Below are positions 20,539 to 30,534 of a stretch of 64,000 nt of DNA, one piece after another. Location of the stretch: positions 91,001 to 155,000 of the forward strand of contig CAJNDS010000779.1 in NCBI GenBank assembly GCA_905221605.1, read 5' to 3'. A program made the position numbers and the translations under genes. This DNA comes from Symbiodinium natans. Its lineage: Eukaryota > Sar > Dinophyceae > Suessiales > Symbiodiniaceae. Each line of letters starts with the position of its first letter. Within the stretch, counting starts at the first letter, position 1. The notes under the pieces are model-generated. The model was not told where the DNA came from, ran no database searches, and saw only the letters and a list, made by a program, of their open reading frames with translations.

Positions 20539-20971
20539 GTGGCCTAGGTTAAGATGCGCTCAGGACTTTGGAGATGCATTAGTGCTTCAAGTTTGAGTAA
20601 GCCCGAAATCATCAATCCAATAGCTCGAAGCCGAAAGAGTAAGCGCTCGTAGACCCTAAACCCCTCTGAACCTTAACGTCGACAGCCTAAACCCGGTTAA
20701 AGCTTCAGGGAACCCGCAGCAGCCCCCTTTCGTAGGTGGCGAAGATGTCCTGCAGGCCTAACCCCCTCCAGAGAACGTGAGTGCTGGGCCTGGATCGCCA
20801 TCGCTTCCACCGCGCAGCCTCAAGAAGAAGCTGCGTGCGCTTGATCCCGCAGGACGATTACGACACCCCCACCACCTTGTTCAAGAAAAGAGTCATCCGT
20901 GCGCAGAGTTCAAGCTCTTCATAAGAAACCCCAAGGTTCAAAGTTTCGGGGATTCGGGGGTTTTCAGCTTA

Positions 20972-21063
20972 TCTGGGAGCCCAGGCCGCTTTCACGCGGC
21001 AGACATGCCGCATTGCCGCCGCGCCGCAGTGCGTGGCCTTCATGGCCGTCACGGCGTCTGTAT
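20972..21063 (-). CDS. Possible exon
   Basis: The minus frame contains DAVTAMKATHCGAAAMRHVC, then RVKAAWAPR and a stop. The acceptor is AACCCTGAG. A plus exon just left (20850-20930, IPQDDYDTPTTLFKKRVI) is also plausible. Confidence 0.35.
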
Positions 21064-21298
21064 CTCAGGGTTTTGATGGGTTTTGGCTTCCCAGGATTCA
21101 GGGCCTCTGCTCAGATTGGTGTTTGTACGCAGGCCGAAGGACGCGTGCTGGAAGCGTTTGTCTTCATGCTTCGGAACATGTCCAGCTTCCTCACTCGGAT
21201 TGAGTTTCCTGAACCGGCTCAAAAAGTAACCATCACTTCCAAGGACACATCCGGTCTCCTGCATCGACAAGTTTCCAAAGCCTAAAGCCTACGCAAAC

Positions 21299-21514
21299 TG
21301 GATCGCACGGATGCAGAAACCTACGAACCAAAACACGTTCGGCTGGGAGCCCATGCATCAGCAGGCTTCTCCTTATAGCGCCGAACGTGAGGCGAAACCA
21401 AGCTACGAACAACTCCTGTTGCCGCCTGGATTCCGGGTCGAGCATGTTGGACCGCAGATATGCAAAGAATATTGCATCCTCCGCCTCCTGAGCTGCCTGA
21501 AGAGAGAGAGAGAG

Positions 21515-21562
<48 letters not shown>

Positions 21563-21842
21563 TGCTAAGGCGGTTGAAGTTGCAACTGCTCTAAAGCCCC
21601 AACGCCGAACGCCTCTACTCACAGGCATATGGGCCAGATGGCCAGGCTCGTGCTGAATCTCGAACTATTTTGTAGTCCCGTTGGTCCGACACCTACACTT
21701 GCCCAGGTCTTCTCAGGCTGAGCAGCCCGCAGCTGCCTGCGGGACTGGAGCTCCGTCGGCCGCCGGAGGGTTTCTGGCTCTGGGGCTGCCTCGCCTGCCG
21801 GCTTCGGCACGTTCGCGCTGCTCGACGGCCCCGGGCTCACTC
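21299..21842 (-). CDS. Three-exon model; product unknown
   Basis: Exon 21842-21703 holds SANVPKPAGEAAPEPETLRR and ends GAAGACCTGG with a possible GC-type donor GCAAGTGT. Exon 21664-21623 reads FEIQHEPGHLAHMP, donor GTGAGT. Exon 21496-21299 starts after a (CT)n tract and TTCAG, and contains FFAYLRSNMLDPESRRQQEL and LLMHGLPAERVLVRRFL; its donor is GTTTGC. All three joins are in phase 0. The first intron would be only 38 nt. A plus frame across 21290-21500 (MHQQASPYSAEREAKPSYEQ) competes. Confidence 0.5.
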
Positions 21843-21843
21843 A

Positions 21844-21920
21844 GTTTAGGGTTTAGGGTTTAGGGTTACGGGTTTAGGGTTTAGGGTTTAGGGTTTAGGG
21901 TTTAGGGTTTCGGGTTTAGG
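21844..21920. repeat. TTTAGGG array
   Basis: Ten units, then GGGCTTAGG variants to 21970. Confidence 0.93.
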
Positions 21921-21971
21921 GCTGGGGGATTAGGGCTTAGGGCTTACGGCTTAGGGCTTAGGGCTTAGGGT

Positions 21972-22073
21972 TTGGGATGTTCCCCCTCATACTAACAGTC
22001 CTTAATAGGGATGATAATCGGTGGGGTACTAAATTCCTATTAAGGACTGGTAGTTTAAGGGGGAACATCCCAA
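21972..22073. mobile_element. Family A element
   Basis: TTGGGATGTTCCCCCTCA / TTTAAGGGGGAACATCCCAA, 102 bp, inserted at the right edge of a TTTAGGG array. The flanking duplication is diverged. Confidence 0.88.
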
Positions 22074-22281
22074 CTTAAATCCTTAAACTCCTAAACCTTA
22101 AAGCTCGAAATCCGTAAGTCCTTAAACCCTCCACCCCTTCCAAACCCTACCTAAATTCCTAAATTCCTAAGTTCCTCAACCTCAAAACTCTGAATCCGTG
22201 AATCCCTAAACCCTCCACCCCTTCCAAACCCTAAACCCTAAACCCGAATCCTAAACCCTAACCCTAAACCCTAAACCCTAC

Positions 22282-22355
22282 AACTTTCAGCTTCCAAAGC
22301 CCAGGCAAGTGCTGGTCACGGCTCGCAAGATGCTGCGGCTCGAGAACGCTGGCGT
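22282..22355. CDS. Probable exon, strand uncertain
   Basis: Plus after ACTTTCAG: PRQVLVTARKMLRLENAGVP. Minus after CCCTCTGCAG: RHASVLEPQHLASRDQHLPG. Both are protein-like. Confidence 0.4.
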
Positions 22356-22414
22356 GCCTCTCTGCAGAGGGCTTCGGATTGAGGGCTGAGGATGTGGGGG
22401 CTTTTTCGGAGGGG

Positions 22415-23024
22415 TTTAGGGTATAGGGTTTGGGGTTTAGGGTTTAGGGTTTAGGATTTAGGGTTTAGGGTTTAGGGTTTAGGGCTTCGGGATGAGGGTT
22501 GGGGATGTCGGGTTTAGGGGCCTTTAGGGTCTGTTAGGGGCTTAGAGGCCTTTCTGGGCTGAGAGGCTTTCGGGGCTTCGGGGGGCTTAGGAGCTTTTGG
22601 GGGGCTCAGAGGCATTTAGGGGCCTAGCGGCTTTTTAGGGGCTTGGAGATTATTAAGGGTTTAGAGGCTTTTGGGGGCCTAAGTGGATTTTAGGGTCTTT
22701 TTGAGAGCTTAGGGCCTAAACCCAAGTAAGAAGCCCCAAACCCTAAACCCTAAACCCTTAGCCCTAAACCCTAAACAACCCTAAACCCTAAACCCGAAGC
22801 CCTAAACCTTGCTTTTCGGTGGCTTAAGGGCTTTTTGGAGGGTCTCTAGAGTCCTCAGAGCTGCTTCGGCTACATGAGGCAAAGCGCTAAGTCGTGAACC
22901 CTTAGCCCTGAGCCCTTTGAGCCCTAAACCCTAAACCCGAAGACCTAAGCCCCTAAACCCTAAACCCTAAACCCTAAACCCTAAACCCTAAACCCTAAAC
23001 CCTAAACCCTAAACCCTAAACCCG
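22415..23024. repeat. Telomeric arrays and degenerate filler
   Basis: TTTAGGG 22415-22485, GGGCTTAGGAGC-type filler, CCCTAAA 22736-22800 and 22955-23024. No exon. Confidence 0.88.
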
Positions 23025-23045
23025 ATGCCACGCCTCACCACAAAG

Positions 23046-23105
23046 CCGGCGAGTTGGTCGAAAAGCCTCGCAGTACACAGAAGGCTTGAGGGCGCTTACC
23101 TGGAG
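23046..23105 (+). CDS. Exon before a family F introner
   Basis: Acceptor CACCACAAAG, 20 codons PASWSKSLAVHRRLEGAYLE, ending GAG directly at GTTCATGGGTACTT. The same GAG|GTTC(A/G)TGGG border recurs at 28266. A minus frame (ARLFDQLAGFV before GTGAGG) is an alternative. Confidence 0.45.
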
Positions 23106-23240
23106 GTTCATGGGTACTTCTCGGTGGGCAGCCCTAAACTCTAAACCCTAAACCCTAAACCCTAAACAAGGATGTGTAGAACCAGCCAGAACTACAGCTA
23201 ACCCCTGCTTATAGCATATAAGCACCCATGAACCTCCAAG
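23106..23240. mobile_element. Family F introner-like element
   Basis: Begins GTTCATGGGTACTT and ends ACCCATGAACCTCCAAG: inverted repeats that give GT at one end and AAG at the other. A CCCTAAA block lies inside. Related ends occur at 4545, 28266/28820 and 37233. Confidence 0.7.
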
Positions 23241-23422
23241 TAGGGGCTTTGGGGAGCCTTAGGGAGTCGTGGGGAGTAGTAGGGAATCTTGGGTTCCATA
23301 CCCCCCCTTGAGCCCCCCTCCCTGAAGAGCCCTATCAAAATAGCGGGGCGGGGAAGGTGCGACTTGATGGCATGCCTTTAGAAGCTCACAGGGACTGGAT
23401 GCTGAACCCTGAGCAGTGAAGC

Positions 23423-23523
23423 CCTAAACCCTAAACCCTAAACCCTAAACCCTAAACCCTAAGCCCTAAACCCTAAACCCTAAACCCTAAACCCTAAACC
23501 CTAAACCCTAAACCCTAAACCTT
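23423..23523. repeat. CCCTAAA array
   Basis: Fourteen units left of the OPR-like exon. Confidence 0.95.
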
Positions 23524-23526
23524 AAC

Positions 23527-23632
23527 CTGCTTTCGGGATAATGTGAGCCCTTTTGGAGTCGTACAACAGATGAGCCACGGCCGGTGCGCCACCCGTGCGG
23601 CCGCAAAGGCCCAGGCCAATTGGGAGGTCATC
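23527..23632 (-). CDS. OPR-like exon (LAWAFA motif)
   Basis: Minus: acceptor CCGTGGCTCAG, frame with MTSQLAWAFAAARVAHRPWL, ending LSRKQ, donor GTTAAGGTTTAGGG. SQLAWAFAxA is a textbook OPR helix A. TTTAGGG follows on the right (23642-23748). Confidence 0.68.
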
Positions 23633-23641
23633 CTGAGCCAC

Positions 23642-23748
23642 GGTTTAGGGTTTAGGGTTTAGGGTTGAGGGCTGAGGGTTTGGGGTTTAGGGTTTAGGGT
23701 TTAGGGTTTAAGGTTTAGGGTTTAGGGTTTAGGGTTTAGGGTTTAGCT
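23642..23748. repeat. TTTAGGG array
   Basis: Fifteen units right of the OPR-like exon. Confidence 0.95.
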
Positions 23749-23759
23749 GTGATAGGGCG

Positions 23760-24200
23760 TAGATGCTGTGAAGGTTAGGTCTCGGAACAAGCTCGAAAGC
23801 TTCGTGAGGTGCGAAGAGCAGCTTTGGCCCGATTGTGGAGAGCCATCTCACACTTTTCTCCCACCCCCACGCCGTCCAAGGCGGCAAAGCCACCCAAACC
23901 TATTCCTTTTAGGGTTTAGGCCAAAACTCAGACAACAGCCCACTTTATTCAGTTTCATGACGTTCGGGGTTGGGCCAGGAAGGAAAGAGGGGTCAGAGGT
24001 CAGAGTCGGGCAGTAGGGTGAGGCAGGGCAGGGGGGCGGGGGGCGGCCAGGGGGCCCCTAGGCTGGGGTCTGGGGGTAAAAGGCCAACGGCCCCCAACGT
24101 GTTCCGGTTCCAGCCCATCGGTGCTACCGACCGCCATGCTGTGGGAGACGGGCGAGCGACCTGGGTTGCTTTCCATCAAGGTCAAAGGGCTTTAGGCCCT
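23760..24200. other. Single-copy GC-rich stretch, coding status unclear
   Basis: Open frames on both strands (for example plus 24110-24212, RATWVAFHQGQRALGPEYP) without confident borders. Confidence 0.3.
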
Positions 24201-24357
24201 GAGTATCCCTAAAAACCTTAAACAACCCCAAAACGCTAAGAACCCTGAACATCCTGAAACCTTAAAGACCCTAAAGACCCCAAAAACCCTAACAGCCCTG
24301 AAAAACACTAAAAAAAACAAAAACCAGAAAAACCGTAATAACAGTCCCTAACACCCC

Positions 24358-24735
24358 TCAAGCCCTGACGTAACAACTGCCCCTGAAACCCGAGCGCTCG
24401 GCTTCACAGCTCGATTTCAGGGCGAAGGGTAGGCTCTTCAAGGTTTTGAGATTTCGAGGTTGAGGGTTGCATTCAACAAGAGACACATGAAGTAGGGTTT
24501 CTATTTCTTGTACCCCCAAAAGGACACCGAATATACACACTCACCAATACTAATCAGGAACCTTGTATACACTAGCAATAGACACCCTGCTTCACATCCA
24601 CACGCAGGTGTGGCTTGTGGGAATGAGGTTGATTGCGGTGTTCCTTTCGGGATGCCTCTTGCCAGGTCCCTCTTGGCATCTGAATCAGATAGAGGAAGAA
24701 AATCCACATTTGGGGCTACTACCCCTAAACCCTAA
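24358..24735. CDS. Candidate two-exon gene interrupted by family B
   Basis: Right part: plus reads VWLVGMRLIAVFLSGCLLPG after CACACGCAG (24608 on); minus reads DFLPLSDSDAKRDLARGIPK. Left part: minus reads HVSLVECNPQPRNLKTLKSL with stop at 24358. Family B (24488-24594) separates them. I could not find a join that keeps frame, so strand is open. Confidence 0.35.
24488..24594. mobile_element. Family B element
   Basis: TGAAGTAGGGTTTCT ... ACCCTGCTTCA, 107 bp, sharing TTTCTTGTACCCCCAAAAGG with the other copies. The inverted termini include a telomere-like AGGGTTT. Confidence 0.82.
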
Positions 24736-24889
24736 ACCCGGCTACTAACCCCTAAACCCTAAACCCGACACCCTAAGACCTTAACCCTCAACCCTACACC
24801 CTTTAGCGACTTTCCGGATCCTCCCAGGCCACGCGTCTAGCAAAAAGAAACTTGAGACATACACAACGTATCTCCAACCCCCAGGCTCC

Positions 24890-24955
24890 CTAAACCCTAA
24901 ACCCTAAACCCTAAACCCTAAACCCTAAACCCTGAACCCTAAACCCTAAACCCCC
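24890..24955. repeat. CCCTAAA array
   Basis: Nine units. Confidence 0.93.
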
Positions 24956-25142
24956 AAGCCAAACTGGCCCTGCGGCCAGGCATCTGTGAGCTAAACCGGC
25001 GCACAAAGCCTTGCTTGTTGCCGGGTTTAGGGCTCAGGGCTTATGGTTATATAGGCTCTAGGGTGTAGGCTCTAGGCCTTATGGTCTGGGGTTTGGGGTC
25101 TAGGGTTTAGGGTCTAGGCTGTAGGGTTTAGTGTGTTTTTAG

Positions 25143-25234
25143 CGGTGCTGTCGTCAGATGAGCCAGAGTCAAACTCCGATTCCGGGAGTCCCGTCCTGCT
25201 GGCCACGCCCGAACCCCGACTTGGTCCTACTTAG
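25143..25234 (+). CDS. Possible terminal exon
   Basis: Acceptor GTGTTTTTAG, frame with SSDEPESNSDSGSPVLLATP, then PRLGPT and TAG. Acidic/Ser-rich tail composition. Confidence 0.42.
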
Positions 25235-25239
25235 TAACC

Positions 25240-25840
25240 CCCTCAAACCCTGCTGTAACTAACGGGGAAAATGGAGCGATTTCTAGAAGGTGCTCTTAAT
25301 CAAATTCCCCTACATATATAGCCCTTATAGATACCTAAAGAAGCCCCTAAAAGAAGCCCCAAAGAACCCCTAAGGTCCCTTACAAGGGTCCCTCCTTCAG
25401 TCCCTGAATGCCCTAATCCCCATAACCCCACCTTGCTATCCTTACGGCCCAACTTGCTAAGTCACAAAAACGACTTCCAAGTAGCCCTTAACCCCGCAAA
25501 ATACACTCCACCCAAGAGGACCTCAGCACATGCGATGGTCACCAGCACCAGTGCAACCAGAAACGCCTACTCCACCTCCCTGGGCCTACACATCTCCTCA
25601 AATCATGGGGAACCCTGAAGCCTAAACGCTAAACCCTACACCCCAACCACCCCCTGCCAAAAACAAACAAAGGTCCGAAGGTTCATGTAGGGTTCGCTTC
25701 TTGTTTTGAGGGTGGCGCCGGGGGGGGGGGGGGGGTGGCCGGCATTGCAGGGTACAGGATCTAGGGGTTCAGGGAAGGAGGATTGTAAGTTTCCCGTTGT
25801 AGGGTTTAGGGTTTAGGGTTTGGGGTTTAGGATTCCAGCG
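25240..25840. other. Mixed filler with possible element
   Basis: 25258-25400 resembles 56290-56455 (ACCCCTAAA, GGTCCCTTACAAGGG-like, TCCTTCAGTCCCT), perhaps another intronic element. An unsupported plus frame spans 25433-25618. A G15 run lies at about 25721. Confidence 0.4.
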
Positions 25841-25936
25841 CTACTGATCAGATGGGAGGCCATTGCTGACGGTGTGGTCGGCGAGCAGATCGAACAAGTC
25901 CTTCGCCGGCTTTAGGATTGAAACTTCTCCACCTCC
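25841..25936 (-). CDS. Terminal exon of a minus-strand gene
   Basis: Minus: acceptor GGGTCCAG, frame with LKPAKDLFDLLADHTVSNGL, then PSDQ and stop TAG (25841-25843). Good protein composition and a natural stop. Likely the 3' end of the minus gene(s) to the right. Confidence 0.55.
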   Translation of the reverse strand, partial: GGGEVSILKPAKDLFDLLADHTVSNGLPSDQ

Positions 25937-25964
25937 CTGGACCCTAAACCCTGACCCCAAAATA

Positions 25965-26265
25965 ATTGCAACAATAACAATAATAATGATAATAATGACA
26001 ATATGAAGAAGAAGAACAATAACAATAAGAATAATAATAATAACAAGAATAAGAATAAGAAGAAGAAGAAGCGTAAGAATAAGACTAAGAATAAGAATAA
26101 TAAGAAGAAGAAGAATGAGAATGAGAATGAGAATAAGAACAAAAATTCTAATAATAAAAATGAAAAGCATTAATAATAACAATGATAGTCATCGTAATAA
26201 TACTAATCAAATTACATTAATAATAATCATCATCATAGTAATAATAATAATAATAATAATAGCCC
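25965..26265. repeat. (AAT/AAG)n trinucleotide-rich tract
   Basis: About 300 bp of AAT, AAG and ATA units. The hydrophobic Leu/Ile/Phe ORFs here are artefacts. Confidence 0.93.
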
Positions 26266-26426
26266 CTCCCCGCTTCCCTCAAACTCCCGCTCAAAAAGCT
26301 AACACCGCGAAACCCAAAAACCCCAAGCCCCAACCCTCCAAGACCAAAACCACCAAACCCTCAATTCCATCAGGCCTGTCAAGCGTGGGGCTGCCAGGGT
26401 TGCAAGGGTCCAGGGGTTTAGCATCA

Positions 26427-26545
26427 GACCCTAAACCCTAAACCCTAAACCCTAAACCCTCAACCCTCAACCCTAAACCCTAAACCCTAAACCCTAAACC
26501 CTAAACCCTAAACCCTAAACCCTAAACCCTAAACCCTAACCCTAA
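26427..26545. repeat. CCCTAAA array
   Basis: About 16 units. Confidence 0.95.
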
Positions 26546-26861
26546 ATTCTGAACTCTCCATCTCCGAACCTCAAGGGATCCCCAAGCCCTAAGCCCTTAT
26601 TCTACCCTCATGTTGCAAACCTGAAATTAGGGTTTAGGCCTAAACCCCAAACAGGGTTTAGGGTGTAGGGTGTAGGATGTAGGGTTTGGGGGTTTAGGAT
26701 TTAGGAGGGGGATAGTGGTCTCAGGGTCACTGCAAGAACTCGACTAAAGAAGGGCCAACATCAAGGGGAGTCCAAGACTAACCGTAAACCCCAAACCCCA
26801 AGCCCTAAACCCTAAACCCCAAGCCCTAAACCCTAAACCCTAAACCCTCTTCTAAAAAAAA

Positions 26862-26931
26862 TCATCGGCCGAGGCGCTGCATCTGCACAGTCGAGCCTAA
26901 GTGCTCCAAGTGGAACCAGGAAAGCGTGCGA
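26862..26931. CDS. Possible exon, strand uncertain
   Basis: Plus: RCICTVEPKCSKWNQESVR, then GGGTTTAGGG. Minus: LDCADAAPRPMIFFR. Between CCCTAAA and a long TTTAGGG array. Confidence 0.38.
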
Positions 26932-27165
26932 GGGTTTAGGGTTTAGGGTTTAGGGTTTAGGGTTTAGGGTTTAGGGTTTAGGGCTTAGGGTTTCGGGTTT
27001 AGGGTTTAGGGTTTCGGGTTTAGGGTTTAGGGTTTAGGGTTTAGGGTTTAGGGTTTAGGGTTTAGGGTTTAGGGTTTAGGGTTTAGGGTTTAGGGTTTAG
27101 GGTTTAGGGTTTAGGGTTTAGGGTTTAGGGTTTAGGGTTTAGAGTGTAGGGTGTAGAGTTTAGGG
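26932..27165. repeat. Long TTTAGGG array
   Basis: About 33 units with a few TTTCGGG variants. Confidence 0.96.
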
Positions 27166-27670
27166 TTTGCCTAGGCCCCCCCCCCCCGAAAAAACATCCC
27201 TAAACCCCGAAGACCCCAAACCCTCCCAAACCCAACACCCCCAAAACACCCTAAACTCGTATCCTACACCCTACACATCACCCAAGAACACCCAAACATG
27301 CCCAAAAACGCCCCTCCAGCACCCTAATGCACCACTCTAGAAACACCCCAAGCACCCCAATTCAACTCCAAACTGCAAGAACCCGAAGCCGTCCCAATCA
27401 ACAACTACCCAAGCTCCTGGGTTTAGGGTTTGGGGCTTAAGGGTTTAGGGTTTAGGGTTCTTGGAGTGGACTTGGTGTTCGGGGCTTAGCGTTTCGGGCG
27501 TAGGGTTTAGGGGTTTTTGGGCCTTGCGGGTTTAGAACTCTACGTGCCAGAGCCTCCCAAATCCTACACCCTAAACCCAGAACCCCATACCCTAAACCCT
27601 AAACCCCAAACCCTAAACCCTAAACCCCAAACCCTAAACCCTAAACCCCAAACCCTAAACCCCAAACCCT
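27166..27670. other. C-rich and G-rich degenerate filler
   Basis: C-rich sequence, then degenerate TTTAGGG and CCCTAAA/CCCCAAA arrays (27570-27670). No exon. Confidence 0.5.
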
Positions 27671-27673
27671 AAA

Positions 27674-27770
27674 GCCAGAGCCTCCTGAAGCACAGCCAGG
27701 CAGCTTTGCCAGCGCCCAGCACAGGTGGGTCACGTCGAAATCCACAAAGTCGGCGATGCACGTCCTCAGC
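27674..27770 (-). CDS. OPR-like exon (CWALAKL motif)
   Basis: The minus frame contains VDFDVTHLCWALAKLPGCAS, preceded by LRTCIADF. HLCWALAKL is the OPR helix A pattern. Acceptor near TTCGGGCTGAG; it runs into CCCTAAA-type repeat on the left. Confidence 0.6.
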
Positions 27771-27784
27771 CCGAAACCCTAAAC

Positions 27785-27885
27785 CAGGGTTTAGGGTTTT
27801 GGGTTAGGGTTTTGAGTTTTGGGTTTTGGGTTTTGGGTTTTGGGTTTGGGTTTTGGGTTTGGTGTTTGGGTTTTGGGTTTAGGGG
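27785..27885. repeat. TTTTGGG/TTTAGGG variant array
   Basis: GGGTTTTGGGTTT variants. The ORFs on both strands are repeat-encoded. Confidence 0.9.
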
Positions 27886-28229
27886 AAACCCTGAAGCAGC
27901 AGAAGCGTCGGGGGTCGCTCTTGCGGAAAACAGAGGAACATGAACAACAGCAATAACTGTCGCTACTAGCAGCAGCAGGAACAGCAGCAGGAGCAGCAGC
28001 GGTCAAACCGGTCTAGGGTTTAGGTTTTAGGGTTCAGGGTTTAGGGTTTAGGAAGCTTCTCCTTGGACAAGGAGCTTCGAGGCTTCCAAGTTCCCGAAAG
28101 GCTTGACCATTCAGGCAGGGTCTAGAGTTTAGGGTTTCTTGCTTAGGCTCCAGGCTTTAAACCCTATATAATCCTACACCCCGAAACCCGAAACCCATCT
28201 AAAAGCACGAGAAACAACAAATTTGTCAG

Positions 28230-28265
28230 CACGCCTGCTGCGACCCCCTTACCCCCGACCAAGAG
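28230..28265 (+). CDS. Short exon at a family F-type border
   Basis: Acceptor AATTTGTCAG, 12 codons HACCDPLTPDQE, then GTTCGTGGGTAGC. It matches the GAG|GTTCATGGG border at 23106. Confidence 0.42.
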
Positions 28266-28401
28266 GTTCGTGGGTAGCTAGAACTCGGGTTAGGGTTTGT
28301 AGGGTTCGTATGATTCATAGGGTTCATAGGGTTCAAGAGGGTCCATGGGGTCCATAGGTTTCAGAGTTCATAGCGTTTTAGGGTTCAGTACTGGTTTTAT
28401 A

Positions 28402-28545
28402 GGGTCCGGTTGAAGTTCGGCGTGTTGCCATCGTTTGAAGGCCGCAAGCAGGTGCTTTGCTTTGTGGCAACAGCCACTTCCTGCACCCCTGGTCCCGGCA
28501 GTCAGGCAAAACAAGCCTTCCTGGCAAGCTTGCTTGCTCTGGCTT
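28402..28545. CDS. Coding island, strand uncertain
   Basis: Plus: GVLPSFEGRKQVLCFVATAT, ending in TGA. Minus: HKAKHLLAAFKRWQHAELQP. Both are protein-like; borders unclear. Confidence 0.35.
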
Positions 28546-28613
28546 GAGCCCAAGCCCCTCCAACCCTAAACCCTAAACCCTAAACCCTAAACCCTAAACC
28601 CTAAACCCTAAAC

Positions 28614-28698
28614 CGCATTGTTGGAAACAGACGGCCATGGACTCCGTGGACGCCGTCGCTGCGATCCGATCCCACTCCTGATCCTCGACCAAACTGGG
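28614..28698 (-). CDS. Exon, product unknown
   Basis: Minus: acceptor AGCTCTCAG, frame with PSLVEDQEWDRIAATASTES and then MAVCFQQC, donor GTTTAGGG at 28613. CCCTAAA lies left. Confidence 0.5.
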
Positions 28699-28820
28699 CT
28701 GAGAGCTTCGGGTTTAGGGTTTGGGGCTGAGGGAACGCGTGGAAGACGTCCTTGTAGTGCACCCTAAACCCTAAACCCTAAACCCTAAGACCCACTTATG
28801 ACTGCCCATGAACCATCAAG

Positions 28821-28892
28821 TACCTTTACTCGAAGACATCCGAATGCCCTGGACCCTGGCATGCCAAAACATCTAAACGCACAGTCGGCTAG
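28821..28892 (+). CDS. Terminal exon after a family F-type end
   Basis: Follows CCCATGAACCATCAAG (family F right end). Frame YLYSKTSECPGPWHAKTSKR, then TVG and TAG. If real, it closes the gene opened at 28230. Confidence 0.42.
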   Translation, partial: YLYSKTSECPGPWHAKTSKRTVG

Positions 28893-29010
28893 ACCCTAAC
28901 CCCAAACACTAAAACTCCAAAGCCCTAAAGCCCTTAAACCCCCAAACGCCATGCCTCAAGGATTCAGGTTTTCTTGGTTTGGGGTGTAGGGTTATGGTTT
29001 AGGTTTCCCT

Positions 29011-29140
29011 AAACCCTAAACCCTAAACCCTAAACCCTAAACCCTAAACCCTAAACCCTAAACCCTAAACCCTAAACCCTAAACCCTAAACCCTAAACCC
29101 TAAACCCTAAACCCTAAACCCTAAACCCTAAACCCTGCCC
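29011..29140. repeat. CCCTAAA array
   Basis: About 18 perfect units. Confidence 0.96.
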
Positions 29141-29154
29141 TAACCCTTTAGGGC

Positions 29155-29238
29155 AGGAGAGGGGCAGCGACTTCGCGATGATGGCTTCGCAGAGCTCCTC
29201 GTCCACTGGCTTGCGCGGCTGTTCGAAGAGGTTTTGGG
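29155..29238 (-). CDS. Exon, product unknown
   Basis: Minus: acceptor AACCCTCAG, frame with QPRKPVDEELCEAIIAKSLP and then LSCPK, donor GTTAGGGTTTAGG-like at 29154. Opposed arrays on both sides. High confidence of coding by composition. Confidence 0.58.
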
Positions 29239-29242
29239 CTGA

Positions 29243-29400
29243 GGGTTTAGGGTTTAGGGTTTAGGGTTTAGGGTTTAGGGTTTAGGGGTTTAGGGGTTTA
29301 GGGGTTTAGGGTTTAGGGGTTTATGGTTTAGGGGTTTAGGGTTTAGGGTTTAGGGTTTAGGGTTTAGGGGTTTAGGAGTTGAAGGTTTAGGGCTTAGGGG
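29243..29400. repeat. TTTAGGG array
   Basis: TTTAGGG with GGGGTTTA variants. Confidence 0.94.
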
Positions 29401-29574
29401 TACCCGAAACATCCTTGGAGCCTTCAGCTTCGAAGTCCTATACCCTAAAGCCGAGGCCCAACATCGAAACACTAAATTAAACTACACTAGACTCGAAAGC
29501 CCAACGAACTCCTCCCCCACCCCCCCACCCCCCCACCCCACACCCGAAAACCCTGAACCCTAAACTAAAATGGA

Positions 29575-29643
29575 CGCCGCTGGTGAGGGCTCCTGATGAG
29601 GCTCGGACAAGCGCGCCAGCGCCCACGCGATGTTGGCCAGGCA
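29575..29643 (-). CDS. OPR-like exon (ANIAWALARL motif)
   Basis: Minus: acceptor TCACCCCTCAG, frame CLANIAWALARLSEPHQEPS. LANIAWALARL is a clear OPR/RAP helix A. The 3' border on the left is not resolved. Confidence 0.63.
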
Positions 29644-29663
29644 CTGAGGGGTGAGCCTCGGCA

Positions 29664-30123
29664 TTGGGTTTGGGGTTTGGGCATTGGGAGTTTGGGAGAT
29701 TGGGAGTTTGGGAGTTTGGGAGTTTAAGAGTGTGAGAGTTTGGGAGTTGGGCAGTGTGGGGCTTTTTGGTGACAGGGCTTAAGGGCTTTGAGGGATTTAA
29801 GGGTTTTAAGGGCTTTAAGGGCTTTGAGGGTTTAAGGGCTTTAATTCAGGGTATTGAGGGCTTCAGGGGTTGCAAGGGTTGTAAGGGGCTTTAAGGGCTT
29901 TCAGGGTTATAGGGGTTTCGGGGTTGCACGCGACAAGCTAGATGATGGTCCAAGTCATCCAAGCCCCCTTTCACTTTTCTTCTAACAACCTCTAAACCCT
30001 AAACCTCAAGCCCTAAACCCTGCACCCCAAACCTAAACCCCCAAACCCTAAACCCCAAACCCTAAACCCCAAACCCTAAACCCTAAACCCCAAACCCTAA
30101 ACCCCAAACCCTAAACCCTAAAC
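29664..30123. repeat. GGGAGTTT-type and CCCTAAA/CCCCAAA arrays
   Basis: GGGAGTTTG repeats 29690-29740, GGGCTTTAA filler 29765-29910, CCCTAAA/CCCCAAA 30000-30123. Confidence 0.85.
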
Positions 30124-30217
30124 CTGGAAAAAGCTACACAGCCAAGGACAAGGAGCTCGCTCATCAACTGCAAGGCTGACGTCGCCATCCTCCAGGAGCC
30201 CCGTAAACGGAGGGGGG
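30124..30217 (-). CDS. Exon, product unknown
   Basis: Minus: acceptor ACCCCAAG, frame with FTGLLEDGDVSLAVDERAPC and then PWLCSFFQ, donor GTTTAGGG at 30123. Confidence 0.5.
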
Positions 30218-30242
30218 CTTGGGGTCTAGGGTTTGGGGTATG

Positions 30243-30325
30243 GGGTTTAGGGTTTAGGGTTTAGGGTTTAGGGTTTAGGGTTTAGGGTTTAGGGTTTAGG
30301 GTTTAGGGTTAGGGTTTACGGTGTC
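30243..30325. repeat. TTTAGGG array
   Basis: About 11 units. Confidence 0.94.
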
Positions 30326-30534
30326 GGGTTTAGGGTTCAGCAAAACTAAACCCTTGAAGCTCTAACCCCTAAAGCCTCTAAACCTAACCTCTTAAATTGT
30401 TTTACATGGTCCCTGAAAATATAGGCCCTGAAATTGGGGGGCCCCTTATACATCATGTAAAGCCCAAGGGCACACAGTTCAGAACCCTTTTTTCGAAGGT
30501 AAAGGACCAGATGAAGTGACCTCCCAAAACAACA

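Noticed and set aside
25841-26441. Hydrophobic ORFs suggesting a membrane protein near 26 kb
   Set aside because: They translate the AAT/AAG tract. Only the C-terminal exon 25841-25936 is retained.
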